This document shows positions 34,687 through 43,707 of a stretch of DNA of 64,000 bases, one piece after another (within the stretch, counting starts at the first letter, position 1; every line of letters starts with the position of its first letter). The position numbers and the translations under genes are program-made. Source of the DNA: Microbacteriaceae bacterium X2B (GTDB lineage: Bacteria > Actinomycetota > Actinomycetes > Actinomycetales > Microbacteriaceae); NCBI GenBank assembly GCA_005502445.1, contig SCPB01000002.1:1-64000 (forward strand), read 5' to 3'. A model generated the notes under the pieces. It was not told where the DNA came from and did no database searches. It was given only the letters and a program-made list of their open reading frames with translations.

Positions 34687-35460
34687 TCAGGCGGCGCGTC
34701 CCCGGCCGCCCGTCGGCTCGGGCTCGGCCGGCCAGCGCAGCGTGGGCTCGGCGCGCGGCGCGCGCTCGCGGCAGCCCGTCGCAAACCACACCACGAGAGC
34801 GAAGAGCTGCTCGATCCGCGAGGCGAGGAACGCGCCGAGCACGAGCGGCAGATACAGGGCGCCGAGGTACGTCGCAGCCGTGGTGAGAGGCGCGGCGCGA
34901 CCCCATGGCGCGGCTCCGAGCGCCGGTACGAGGACGAGCAGCAGCCACCACGGCGAGACGATCAGGCCGAGCACGACGGCGGCGACGAGGACGAGCGCCC
35001 CGATCACGACCTGAGCGATGAGCCCGGTGCCGCGTCTTCCGCCGAATCGCGCGTATCGCTCGAGGCCGACTGCGGCCCACATGACTCTCGCTCGCAGGCG
35101 GTGCACCCCGTTGTCGACGAGCGCGACCCGGAAGAGGTCGTCGGCGACGCGGCGGCGCTCGAGTCGTTCGGCGGCGGGCGCGCGCCGGGCATCCTCGACC
35201 ATTGCATCGTGCAGGATCGCCGGAAGGGTCTGCGGTCCGTAGTTGGCGATGAGCCCCCACAGAAACGGCGGCACCGAGGCGAAGTCGGTCGAGTTGCCCT
35301 CGGTCGGCGGCCGCGACACGTCGTGCGCGGGCACCGTGACGACCGAGCCGTCGCGCGGGTCGCGGTAGGCGAACGACGCCGTGACCTGGAACTCGCGGCC
35401 CATCCGGTAGAGCAGCGGCACGCTCTCGAGCGGTCGCCCGTCGACGGTCGTGAACGGCAT
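34687..35460 (-). CDS. DUF1353 family protein with C-terminal membrane helices
   Basis: 257 residues from ATG 35460, which has an AAGGGGGG ribosome-binding site; the longer frame lacks support. Residues about 1-130 are a DUF1353 domain, known also from phage and secreted proteins (STDFASVPPFLWGLI, ILHDAMVED). Residues about 150-225 form two or three hydrophobic helices and the tail is basic. DUF1353 has no proven function; the fused membrane part is notable. Confidence 0.75.
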   Translation of the reverse strand: MPFTTVDGRPLESVPLLYRMGREFQVTASFAYRDPRDGSVVTVPAHDVSRPPTEGNSTDFASVPPFLWGLIANYGPQTLPAILHDAMVEDARRAPAAERLERRRVADDLFRVALVDNGVHRLRARVMWAAVGLERYARFGGRRGTGLIAQVVIGALVLVAAVVLGLIVSPWWLLLVLVPALGAAPWGRAAPLTTAATYLGALYLPLVLGAFLASRIEQLFALVVWFATGCRERAPRAEPTLRWPAEPEPTGGRGRAA

Positions 35461-35643
35461 GGTCCCCCCTTCGGTTCGACGGTATCGCTCGTCGCCGACA
35501 TCGGCCCGGGATGCTCCCGAACCGCCTCCGCGTCGCCTCGCGTTCACGCGACACGCCCTCCGCTGCCGACCTCCGTTCACCGCGGGTCGCGACCGTGAAC
35601 GCTGAGCGGCCGACGCCCCCTCGGCGGCCGCCGGAGGAGGACC

Positions 35644-38600
35644 ATGCGCACCCTCGCGGCCCGAGCCAGCACGGAGGCCCGCCGCATCCGCGAGAGCCGA
35701 CCCGCTGTCGCGCTTGCCCTTCCCCTCGCGCTCGCCGTCGCCCTCGCCCCGGCGGTCGTCGCCGACCCGGTACGAGCGGCCGCCTCCGAGCGTCTCGCCG
35801 TCAGCCCCGTGCTCATCACCGAGGTCGCCCCGGGCTGGCTCGACCGCCCCCGCGCGAGCTTCGTCGAGCTGCGCAACGTCTCGGCCGAGAGCGTCGACCT
35901 CGGCGGATGGAACCTATACCGCTGCGACGGCGACGGCCTGCGCGCCAAGCGGGGAACCCCCGACTCCGACTTCGCGGGCGTCGTCCTCGCTCCCGGCGAG
36001 CACTACCTCATCGCCCGCGTCGGCGAGCGGCCCGGCGGCGCGACGCCCGACGACGCCCTGTCGTCGTCGCTCGATGCCGAGGGCTTCGGCTTCGTGCTCG
36101 AAGACCCCGACGAGCGCGTCGCCGACGCGGTCGCGGTGTACTCCACGACGCCGTGGATGACGCGCAGCGAGTGCGATCCCTCGGGCTCGTTGCCGAACAT
36201 CCTCGACGTCGCCGTGGGGGAGAGCTGGCAGCGGTTCGCCACGAGCGGGGATGCCGCGGCCGACTTCCGCATCTCCCTCGCGACGCCGGGCTCCCCCAAC
36301 CGACTGACGCACGCGCCGCGCGCGAGCGCGAGCGACGCCGAGGTGGCGATCGCCGAGGTCGCCCCCTTCGGGCCCGGCGGCAGCGGCGACGACCTCGTCG
36401 AGCTCGTCAACTCCGGCGACGAGCCGGTCGCGCTCGAGGGCTGGACGCTCTGGCGGTGCACCGCTTCGGGGGCGCGCGACGCCACGACCCTGCAGGCGAC
36501 GATCGGGGCGCGCACCCTCGATCCCGGCGCCCGCCTCGTGATCGGCGGGCCGGCATCCGCCGTGGACGACGCGATCGCGACGATGCCGATCTCGCTCGCC
36601 GACGCCGGGTTCGGGGTGCAGCTGCGCGATGCGCGCGGCGCGCTCGTCGACGAGGTCGCCGTCGCCCATCAGCTCGACTCCGCCTGCCAGGGCGGCCCCG
36701 AGAAGCTCCCGGCGACTCTCGACCCGGTGCGCGGAGAGAGCTGGCAGCTCGTCGACGGCTCGTCGCCCGCGCGGTATCTCATCGCTCCGCGCACCCCCGG
36801 GGCCCCGCCGCCTGCCCGCGCCGATTCCCTCGCCGCCCTGCGGCCGCTCGCTCGCCCGGGCGTCGTCGTGAGCGAGCTCGCGACCGATCCCGTCGACGTC
36901 GCCCGCATCGCGAGCCCGCAGAACTTCGTCGAGCTCGCCAACCGCGGCGACCGCCCGGTCGCTCTCGGCGGCTGGCGGTTGTGGGCATGCGACGCGCGCG
37001 GCCTCCGCCGCCCCGAGCCGCTCGCCGCTTTCGACGAGCGCACCCGGCTCGCGCCCGGCGAGGTGCTCGTCGTCGCCCTGCAGGGCACCGCGGCGGCCGA
37101 GTCGGCGGTCGCGCGATTCGCCGAGCCGCTGGACTTCCTCGGCGCCGGCGTGCTGCTCGAGACCGCCGACGGCGAGATCGCCGACCGGGCGGGCGCCTTC
37201 CACGTCAACGAGATGGACGAGAGCGTCGCGCCGTACTCCGTGTGCGGCAACGGCGTCTCGCTCGTGACCTTCCAGCCCGACCGCATCGGCGGCGAGAGCT
37301 ACCACCGCATCGACCGCTCGGGCGACGACCTGCGCGACTTCGTCACGGCGGCGAGCTCGCCGGGCTCCGTGACGGCGACGGCCGCGGCTCAGATCTCGGC
37401 GGCAGCAGAGCTGGCCGAGCCGGGCGAACCGGGCGAGGCTGCGGCGGCGCTCCGCGGCTTCGCGCGCGCCTCGGGCAAGGCCACCGCGGCGGCGGCGCTC
37501 GCGCTCGTCGAACCGCCGACGTCGCGGCCCGAGCCCGCTCGCGTCATCGTCGGGCGCAGCGTCGACGCGCCGCTGCCGACCGCCAGCTACCGCGGGATCG
37601 ACGAGCGCACCGTCGCGGTCGGCGACGCGATCGGATCGGAGGCGGCCGGCTTCGACTACCCGTACCTGCGGTTCGAGTTCGACGACGAGATCGGCGGCGC
37701 GTTCTCGTGGCGCGGAACGGCTCCGGCCGGGCATCCGGTGCGCCTCTCGGCGTGGTCGGCCGCCGCGACGGCGTGGATGCCCGTCGCCGAGTCCGACGCA
37801 GGCCCCGACGGCGCCGTCGCCCTCGGGGGCGAGCTGCCCGGCACGACGGCCCTGCTCGTCCAGGCCGTGCCGCGCACGACGAGCCGGCTCTCCACCGCCC
37901 CCGACGGCACGTTCGAGAACCCCGACGACACCGACTTCGCGATCGCGCACATCACCGACACGCAGTACCTCGCCGAGGGCTATCCCGAGGAGTACGAGCG
38001 CCTCACGCGCTGGCTCGCCGACTCGATCGACGAGCGCGAGCTCGTCGCCGCCGTGCACACGGGCGACCTCATCCAGTCGTGGGTCGACCCCGACCAGTCG
38101 GAGGACCGCGCGCGCATCGAGTTCGAGCGCGCCTCGCGCGCCCAGGCGATCCTCGAGCGCACGGGCCTGCCCTCCTTCGTGCTGCCCGGCAATCACGACA
38201 CCAAGCGCGGCATCGATCCCGGCCTGTACAACGAGTACTTCGGGCCGGAGCGCTTCGCCGCCATGGCCGGCTACGTGGCCCCCATCGCCCCGGGGGACAA
38301 CACCTCCAACTACGCGATCGTCGAGGAGGCGGGGGCGCGGATGCTCATCCTCTCGATCGGCTACGGCTACGGGCCGCGCGAGATCGAGTGGGCCGAGCGC
38401 GTCGTCCGCGACCACCCCGACGCCAACGTCGTCATCGCGACCCACGAGCACCTGACCCCGATGACGCAGCTCGACCCGCCTCGGCGGGCGAGCGACAACC
38501 GCTGGCTGTCGCGCGCCGACGAGCTGTGGTCGCGCGTCGTCGCCCCGAATCGCAACGTCGTGGCTGTGCTCTCGGGGCACTATCACGGCCTCGGAGCGAT

Positions 38601-39000
38601 CGTGACGGAGAACGCGGGCGGGATCCCCGGCCACACGGTCGTCGAGATGCTCGCGGACTACCAGGAGTTCCGCACCGACGCGGGGGAGCGCGCCACCGGT
38701 TTCCTGCGCCTGCTGCAGGTCGACGTCGCGGGCGGGCGCATCGCCGTCGACACCTACTCGCCTCGACTCGACAGCGCGCGCTCGGCCGCGTACGACTACC
38801 GGCAGTTCGTCGTCGAGAACGGCGACGCCGCTCGCGCCGCGAACGGGCGCCCCTGGAACATCCTCGACGCCGGCCTCAACGACCGCTACGGCATCACCGA
38901 CGAGGAGTTCGGGGTCGACGTGACGCTGCAGTACTCGAAGGCGATCGGCGCCGAGCGCGACGCCCTCGCGATCTCCGTCCGGGCGCCGGAGGCCGGCTGA
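35644..39000 (+). CDS. secreted lamin-tail-domain and calcineurin-like metallophosphoesterase protein
   Basis: 1118 residues from ATG 35644 (GGAGGAGGACC ribosome-binding site). An N-terminal signal peptide (helix about 20-42, then ADPVRAAA) is followed by three lamin-tail-like domains, each starting with an I(T/A)EVAP or SELATDP strand and a GGWxLxRC/WAC motif (about 52-215, 235-380, 405-560). After a linker a metallophosphoesterase domain spans about 755-1060, with HITDTQY, HTGDLI, PGNHDTK and SGHYHG as metal ligands. Probably an exported nuclease or phosphodiesterase; substrate unknown. No LPXTG or membrane anchor is seen. Confidence 0.8.
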   Translation: MRTLAARASTEARRIRESRPAVALALPLALAVALAPAVVADPVRAAASERLAVSPVLITEVAPGWLDRPRASFVELRNVSAESVDLGGWNLYRCDGDGLRAKRGTPDSDFAGVVLAPGEHYLIARVGERPGGATPDDALSSSLDAEGFGFVLEDPDERVADAVAVYSTTPWMTRSECDPSGSLPNILDVAVGESWQRFATSGDAAADFRISLATPGSPNRLTHAPRASASDAEVAIAEVAPFGPGGSGDDLVELVNSGDEPVALEGWTLWRCTASGARDATTLQATIGARTLDPGARLVIGGPASAVDDAIATMPISLADAGFGVQLRDARGALVDEVAVAHQLDSACQGGPEKLPATLDPVRGESWQLVDGSSPARYLIAPRTPGAPPPARADSLAALRPLARPGVVVSELATDPVDVARIASPQNFVELANRGDRPVALGGWRLWACDARGLRRPEPLAAFDERTRLAPGEVLVVALQGTAAAESAVARFAEPLDFLGAGVLLETADGEIADRAGAFHVNEMDESVAPYSVCGNGVSLVTFQPDRIGGESYHRIDRSGDDLRDFVTAASSPGSVTATAAAQISAAAELAEPGEPGEAAAALRGFARASGKATAAAALALVEPPTSRPEPARVIVGRSVDAPLPTASYRGIDERTVAVGDAIGSEAAGFDYPYLRFEFDDEIGGAFSWRGTAPAGHPVRLSAWSAAATAWMPVAESDAGPDGAVALGGELPGTTALLVQAVPRTTSRLSTAPDGTFENPDDTDFAIAHITDTQYLAEGYPEEYERLTRWLADSIDERELVAAVHTGDLIQSWVDPDQSEDRARIEFERASRAQAILERTGLPSFVLPGNHDTKRGIDPGLYNEYFGPERFAAMAGYVAPIAPGDNTSNYAIVEEAGARMLILSIGYGYGPREIEWAERVVRDHPDANVVIATHEHLTPMTQLDPPRRASDNRWLSRADELWSRVVAPNRNVVAVLSGHYHGLGAIVTENAGGIPGHTVVEMLADYQEFRTDAGERATGFLRLLQVDVAGGRIAVDTYSPRLDSARSAAYDYRQFVVENGDAARAANGRPWNILDAGLNDRYGITDEEFGVDVTLQYSKAIGAERDALAISVRAPEAG

Positions 39001-39007
39001 GCTCGCT

Positions 39008-39013
39008 TAGGCT
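39008..39013 (+). promoter_or_regulatory. -10 element TAGGCT of a leaderless promoter for moaD
   Basis: TAGGCT ends 6 nt before ATG 39020. Confidence 0.5.
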
Positions 39014-39019
39014 GGCGGC

Positions 39020-39322
39020 ATGACGAACGGGGCGGAGAGCGTGGAGCGTCGATCGGCGCCGATCGCGTTGCGCTACTTCGCGGCCGCGGCCGAGGCCGCG
39101 GGTCGCGCCGAGGAGTCGGTGGAGCGGGCGTCTGTCGTCGCGACCGGCGCCGAACCGCTCACGACGGGCGACCTGCGGGCCTGGCTCGTCGAGCGCTATG
39201 GCGAGCCGATGTCCCGAGTGCTCGCCGCGGGCTCGTTCCTCGTCGACGGCGTCGTCAGTCGCGATGACGCCCGAGTCGTCGGCGACCGCGTCGACGTGCT
39301 GCCGCCCTTCGCCGGCGGCTGA
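39020..39322 (+). CDS. moaD: MoaD/ThiS-family sulfur carrier (molybdopterin synthase small subunit)
   Basis: 100 residues with a ubiquitin-like fold ending in the essential Gly-Gly (PPFAGG) that is adenylated and thiocarboxylated by a MoeB/MoeZ enzyme. A short N-terminal polar extension precedes the first strand (IALRYFAAAAEAAG). Convergent with moaE, its partner in molybdopterin synthase; moeZ lies 3.2 kb away. Confidence 0.88.
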   Translation: MTNGAESVERRSAPIALRYFAAAAEAAGRAEESVERASVVATGAEPLTTGDLRAWLVERYGEPMSRVLAAGSFLVDGVVSRDDARVVGDRVDVLPPFAGG

Positions 39323-39344
39323 CAGCGCCGGGGCACTCGGGGGC

Positions 39345-39788
39345 CTATAAACCGACCCACTCGGTCGTTCCGCCGTCGACGTGCTGGCGCTTCCAGATCG
39401 GCACCGTCGTCTTGATGTCGTCGACGAGCTGCTCGATCGCGGCGAAGGCCGCCGCGCGGTGCGGCGCCGCGACCGCCGCGACGAGGGCGAGATCGCCGAT
39501 CGCGAGCCGCCCGACGCGATGCGCCGCGGCGACGCGCAGGCCGGTCTCGGCGGCGACGCGCTCGACCGACTCGCGCAGGAAGCGCTCGGCCTCGGGGTGC
39601 GCCTCGTAGTCGAGGCCCGTGACCGCCTCGCCGTGGTCGTGGTCGCGCACGACGCCGCGAAAGGTCACGATCGCCCCGTCGGCGCGCGTCGCGACGGCGG
39701 CCTCGATCGCCGCGGCATCGAGGGGTTCGGCGCTGATGCTCGCGAACGGCCGGCCCGCCTCACTCATGCGCGCGCCCGCCTCAGTCAT
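39345..39788 (-). CDS. moaE: molybdopterin synthase catalytic subunit
   Basis: 147 residues from ATG 39788, or 140 from ATG 39767; the two starts lie in a short direct repeat, and the first overlaps the moaCB stop, which favours coupling. Conserved segments are GAIVTFRGVVRDHDHG, LDYEAHPEAERFL, AHRVGRLAIGDLAL, AAVAAPHRAAAF and the active-site lysines in TTVPIWKRQ. It transfers sulfur from MoaD to precursor Z. Confidence 0.9.
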   Translation of the reverse strand: MTEAGARMSEAGRPFASISAEPLDAAAIEAAVATRADGAIVTFRGVVRDHDHGEAVTGLDYEAHPEAERFLRESVERVAAETGLRVAAAHRVGRLAIGDLALVAAVAAPHRAAAFAAIEQLVDDIKTTVPIWKRQHVDGGTTEWVGL

Positions 39789-40791
39789 GCGTGCCCCCGC
39801 CCGCGACCTGCGCGACGACGTGCTCGAGCAGCCCGTCGAGCACCGCGAGGCCGTCGCGCACGCCTCCCGTCGATCCGGGCAGCGTGACGACGACGGTGCC
39901 GTTCGCGACCCCCGCGACGCCACGGCTGAGCGCGGCGGTCGGCGTCGCGGCGACTCCGCGCGAGCGGATCGCCTCGGCGATGCCGGGCAGCTCGCGGTCG
40001 ATGACGGCGAGGGCGGCCTCGGGCGTGCGATCCGTGGGGCTCACGCCCGTTCCGCCCGTCGAGATGATCACAGCGGGCCGCGCCGCGACGAGCGAGGCGA
40101 GCGCGGGGCCGACGTGCGCGTCGTCGACGAGTCTCACCTCGTCGACCGCGAAGCCGCGAGCGGCGAGCCAGTCGGCGATCGCGGGGCCGGTCGTGTCCGC
40201 TCGCGCACCCGCGGCGCCGGAGGTCGAGGCGACGAGCACGGCGGCGGTGCGGGGGCGCACGCCGACGACGGCGGGCGCCGGCGCGGGCGCCTCGGCGCCC
40301 GCGCCATCCCGGGTCCAGGTGCCGTGCTTGCCGCCGGTCTTCTCGACGAGCATGACCTCGGTGAGCACGCCAGAGGGGTCGGCCGCCTTGACCATGTCGT
40401 GCAGCGTCAGCCCGGCGACGGCGACGGCCGTGAGCGCCTCCATCTCGACGCCCGTGCGGCCCGTCGTCCGCGCGGTCGCGGTGATCACGATCGATGAGTG
40501 CTCGAGGGCGAAATCGACCGAGATCGAGTCGAGCGGCAGCGGGTGGCACAGCGGGACGAGCTCGCTCGTGCGCTTCGCCCCGCCGATGCCGGCGAGGCGC
40601 GCGGTCGTGAGCACGTCGGCCTTGGGCAGGTCGTCGGCCCGCACGAGGGCGATGACGTCGGGGCGCGTCAGGTACCGGCCGGTCGCGGTCGCGACGCGCA
40701 CGGTCACGGGCTTGCCGCCGATATCGACCATGCGCGCGCGCCCGTCGGCGTCGAGGTGGCTGAGGCCGGGGGAGTCGTTCACAGCACCCAT
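39781..40791 (-). CDS. moaCB: bifunctional MoaC-MoaB/Mog molybdenum cofactor protein
   Basis: 336 residues. Residues about 1-160 are MoaC, cyclic pyranopterin monophosphate synthase (LSHLDADGRARMVDI, KRTSELVPLCHPLPL, GVEMEALTAV, KTGG). Residues about 175-330 are a MogA/MoaB-type molybdopterin adenylyltransferase (STGGTGVSPTDRTPEA, LPGSTGGVRDGL). Such fusions are known in actinobacteria. moaA is not in the window. Forms an operon with moaE, with overlapping ends. Confidence 0.92.
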   Translation of the reverse strand: MGAVNDSPGLSHLDADGRARMVDIGGKPVTVRVATATGRYLTRPDVIALVRADDLPKADVLTTARLAGIGGAKRTSELVPLCHPLPLDSISVDFALEHSSIVITATARTTGRTGVEMEALTAVAVAGLTLHDMVKAADPSGVLTEVMLVEKTGGKHGTWTRDGAGAEAPAPAPAVVGVRPRTAAVLVASTSGAAGARADTTGPAIADWLAARGFAVDEVRLVDDAHVGPALASLVAARPAVIISTGGTGVSPTDRTPEAALAVIDRELPGIAEAIRSRGVAATPTAALSRGVAGVANGTVVVTLPGSTGGVRDGLAVLDGLLEHVVAQVAGGGTHD

Positions 40792-40906
40792 GCTTCCACG
40801 ATCGCGACTCCCGCGACGTTCGCGATCATGACGGATGCCCCGGTCGCGGCGCGGATCGTGTGAGTTCAGGACGACGACTCGCAGGCATCACGCGGCGAGC
40901 GGCGCT

Positions 40907-40912
40907 TAGCCT
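40907..40912 (+). promoter_or_regulatory. -10 element TAGCCT of a leaderless promoter for the sulfite-oxidase-family gene
   Basis: TAGCCT ends 6 nt before ATG 40919. Confidence 0.5.
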
Positions 40913-40918
40913 GACGCC

Positions 40919-42517
40919 ATGCACCCACGCCGCCTCCTGCTCTGGACCGTCGTCAGCGGCCTCGTCGGGGCCGGGGCCGCCCTCGCCGCGACCGAGCTCG
41001 TCGCTCTCGCGATCGCGCCCGCCGCGGGTCCGGTGCTCGCCGTGGGCGCGCTCGTCATCGACCTCGCACCGAGCTGGCTGAAAGACATCACGATCGCGCT
41101 GTTCGGTACGAACGACAAGATCGTCCTGCTCGTCATGGTCGGCCTCCTCGTCGCCGTGCTCGCCGCCGCCGTCGGTGTGCTCGAGCGCCGTCGCCCGCCG
41201 TACGGCGCCATCGGGCTCGGGCTCGGCGGGGCGATCGCACTCATCGCCGTTCTGTCGAGGGCGGAGGCGGACCCCCTGTGGGCCGTGCCGACGGTTGTGG
41301 GGACCCTGTTCGGCGTCGTAGTGCTGAGAGTCGCGATCGCCCGCCTGAATCGGTGGGTCGCGGCCGGGCCGGCCGTCGCGCCCCCGGCTGTCGCTGTGCC
41401 GTCCGCGCCGGATCCCGCGGCCCGCCCGGCCCGGCCCACTGGCCCGCTCGATCCCCCCCCCTTCCTCGGCTTCATCGCTGCGACGGCGGCGAGTGCGGCG
41501 ATCGTCGGCATCGCCGCGCGCGCGGTCAACGCCGCGACGGCCACCGCGGCGACCGTGCGCGCCGCGCTGCGCCTTCCGCCTCCAACCCGCCGCGCCGCGC
41601 CGATCCCCGCCGGCGCGGCGCTCGACGTCCCCGGCATCACCCCGCTCGTCACCCCGAATGCCGACTTCTACCGCATCGACACCGCGCTGCAGGTGCCCCG
41701 CATCGACCCCTCGCAGTGGCGCCTGCGCGTCACGGGCATGGTCGAGCAGGAGGTCGAGATCGGCTGGGACGAGCTCGTGGCGCTGCCCTTGCAGGAGGCC
41801 TACGTGACGCTCATGTGCGTCTCGAACGAGGTCGGTGGCGACCTCACCGGCAACGCGCTGTGGCTCGGGTACCCGATCCGCGACATCCTCGCCCGCGCCC
41901 GGCCGCTGGACGAAGCCGACATGGTGCTCTCGCGCAGTCAGGACGGCTGGACGGCGAGCAGCCCTCTGGAGGTGCTGCAGGATCCGGAGCGGGATGCCCT
42001 GCTCGCGATCGGCATGAACGGCGAGCTGCTGCCGCTCGAGCACGGGTTCCCCGCGCGACTCGTCGTGCCGGGGCTCTACGGCTACGTCTCCGCGACGAAG
42101 TGGGTGGTCGAACTCGAGGTCACGCGCTTCGACCGCGACCTCGCCTACTGGAGCACGCGCGGCTGGTCGGAGCGCGGCCCGGTCAAGACGCATTCGCGCA
42201 TCGACGTGCCGACCGCGAACGCGGGGGTCGGAGCGGGCACTGTCGCCGTCGCGGGCATCGCGTGGGCGCAGCACACGGGCATCGAGCGCGTCGAGGTGCG
42301 CGTCGACGGAGGCGACTGGGCCGAGGCCCGGCTCGCCGAGGCGATCTCAGCCGACACCTGGCGGCAATGGGTCTACGAGTGGCGCGCCGAAGCGGGCACC
42401 CACCTCATCGAGGTGCGGGCGACCGACACGACAGGGTTCACCCAGCGTTCCCGTCCGGTGCCCGTGGCGCCCGACGGCGCCGAGGGGTATCACAGCGTTC
42501 TCGTGCAGGTGGCCTGA
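40919..42517 (+). CDS. membrane-anchored sulfite-oxidase-family molybdopterin oxidoreductase
   Basis: 532 residues. The first 210 form four or five membrane helices; the rest is an extracytoplasmic sulfite oxidase/YedY-like molybdopterin domain (PNADFYRIDTALQVPRID, LMCVSNEVGG with the molybdenum-ligating Cys, RLVVPGLYGYVSATKWV) and a C-terminal dimerisation-like beta domain (VEVRVDGGDW, WVYEWRA). It needs the cofactor made by the adjacent moaD, moaE, moaCB and moeZ. Substrate unknown: sulfite, methionine sulfoxide and others are possible. Confidence 0.87.
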   Translation: MHPRRLLLWTVVSGLVGAGAALAATELVALAIAPAAGPVLAVGALVIDLAPSWLKDITIALFGTNDKIVLLVMVGLLVAVLAAAVGVLERRRPPYGAIGLGLGGAIALIAVLSRAEADPLWAVPTVVGTLFGVVVLRVAIARLNRWVAAGPAVAPPAVAVPSAPDPAARPARPTGPLDPPPFLGFIAATAASAAIVGIAARAVNAATATAATVRAALRLPPPTRRAAPIPAGAALDVPGITPLVTPNADFYRIDTALQVPRIDPSQWRLRVTGMVEQEVEIGWDELVALPLQEAYVTLMCVSNEVGGDLTGNALWLGYPIRDILARARPLDEADMVLSRSQDGWTASSPLEVLQDPERDALLAIGMNGELLPLEHGFPARLVVPGLYGYVSATKWVVELEVTRFDRDLAYWSTRGWSERGPVKTHSRIDVPTANAGVGAGTVAVAGIAWAQHTGIERVEVRVDGGDWAEARLAEAISADTWRQWVYEWRAEAGTHLIEVRATDTTGFTQRSRPVPVAPDGAEGYHSVLVQVA

Positions 42518-42533
42518 GGGCGAACCACGCGGT

Positions 42534-43646
42534 TCAGTACCGCGCGACCGCGTCGTCGACGAGACGCGACCACGCGTCGATGCCGCCGGTGAGGTGCCGC
42601 ACGTCGAACCCCGCGGCTCGCAGCGTCTCGAGCGCGCGCTGCGATCGGATGCCGTGGTGGCAGTAGACGATGACGGGGCGATCGCGGTCGAGGGCATCCA
42701 TCGCCTGCGGAAGTTGCCCGAGGGGAATCGGCACGGCGCCGGGCAGGCGGGCGAGCTCGAACTCCCACGGCTCGCGCACGTCGACGAGTTGCGCCGTGCG
42801 CTCGTGCTCGGCCTCGCCGCTCAGCAGCGCGGCGAGCTCTGGAGCGGAGACCCCCGCGGGCTCGGCCGGGGCGGCCGGGGCGACCCCGCAGAACAGCTCA
42901 TAGTCGATGAGCCCGGTGATCGGTGCGGCCTCGGGGTCGCGGCCGTAGGCGAGCTCGCGGAACCCGCCGGTGAGCGCGTCGTAGGTCGTGACCCGCCCGA
43001 GCAGGGGCTCGCCGACGCCCGTGAGCAGCTTGATCGCCTCGGTGGCCATGATCGAGCCGACGACGCCGCACACGGTCGGCAGCACGCCGCCCGTCGCGCA
43101 GTCGAGCACCGATCCGGGCGGCGGGGGAGCGGGGAAGAGGTCGCGGTAGTCGGGCCCCTCGGCCGGCCGGCAGGCCCCCGCCTGCCCGCCGTACTGCAGC
43201 ACGGCGCCCCACACGAGCGGAACGCCCGTGAGCGCCGCGGCGTCGTTGGCGAGGTACCGGGTGGCGAAGTTGTCGCTGCCGTCGACGAGCAGGTCGTACC
43301 GCCCCACGATCTCGAGAGCGTTCGCGCTCGTGAGCCGCTCGGCGATCGGCTCGACGATCGTCGCGGGCGCGATCGCCGCGATCGACTCGGCCGCCGAGTC
43401 GACTTTGAGCCGCCCGATGTCGCGCACGCCGTGCAGGTGCTGCCGGTGCAGGTTCGACAGCTCGACGGTGTCGGCGTCGACGACGCCGATCGTGCCGACC
43501 CCCGCGGCGGCGAGCGCGGGGATGACCGTGCTGCCGAGACCGCCCGCGCCGATGACGAGCACGCGCGCCGCGCCGAGCGACTCCTGGGCTGCACGCCCGA
43601 AACCGGGCAGTGAGAGCTGGCGGGCGAAACGCTCGATGCCGGTCAT
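42534..43646 (-). CDS. moeZ: MoeZ/MoeB-type adenylyltransferase with rhodanese domain
   Basis: 370 residues from ATG 43646; the 447-residue frame upstream lacks support. Residues about 1-245 are a ThiF/MoeB E1-like domain (FARQLSLPGFG, GAGGLGSTVIPALAAAGVG, DGSDNFATRYL). Residues about 270-370 are a rhodanese with active-site Cys in VYCHHGIRSQ. It activates the C-terminus of MoaD-type carriers and transfers sulfur to it, for cofactor and possibly cysteine synthesis. CAGAAT lies 6 nt before ATG, a weak leaderless promoter. Confidence 0.9.
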   Translation of the reverse strand: MTGIERFARQLSLPGFGRAAQESLGAARVLVIGAGGLGSTVIPALAAAGVGTIGVVDADTVELSNLHRQHLHGVRDIGRLKVDSAAESIAAIAPATIVEPIAERLTSANALEIVGRYDLLVDGSDNFATRYLANDAAALTGVPLVWGAVLQYGGQAGACRPAEGPDYRDLFPAPPPPGSVLDCATGGVLPTVCGVVGSIMATEAIKLLTGVGEPLLGRVTTYDALTGGFRELAYGRDPEAAPITGLIDYELFCGVAPAAPAEPAGVSAPELAALLSGEAEHERTAQLVDVREPWEFELARLPGAVPIPLGQLPQAMDALDRDRPVIVYCHHGIRSQRALETLRAAGFDVRHLTGGIDAWSRLVDDAVARY

Positions 43647-43695
43647 GACACGATTCTGGCAGGGCGCGGCGGTCAGGGTTGTGCAGCGCGCTCGA

Positions 43696-43701
43696 TAAGG
43701 T
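43696..43701 (+). promoter_or_regulatory. -10 element TAAGGT of a leaderless promoter
   Basis: TAAGGT ends 6 nt before ATG 43708. Confidence 0.45.
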
Positions 43702-43707
43702 TGGCGC

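Noticed and set aside
34580-35554. 324-residue minus-strand frame with LAGAGALAGCGALAG repeats
   Set aside because: Different frame from the DUF1353 gene; the peptide repeat only reflects the tandem DNA repeat.
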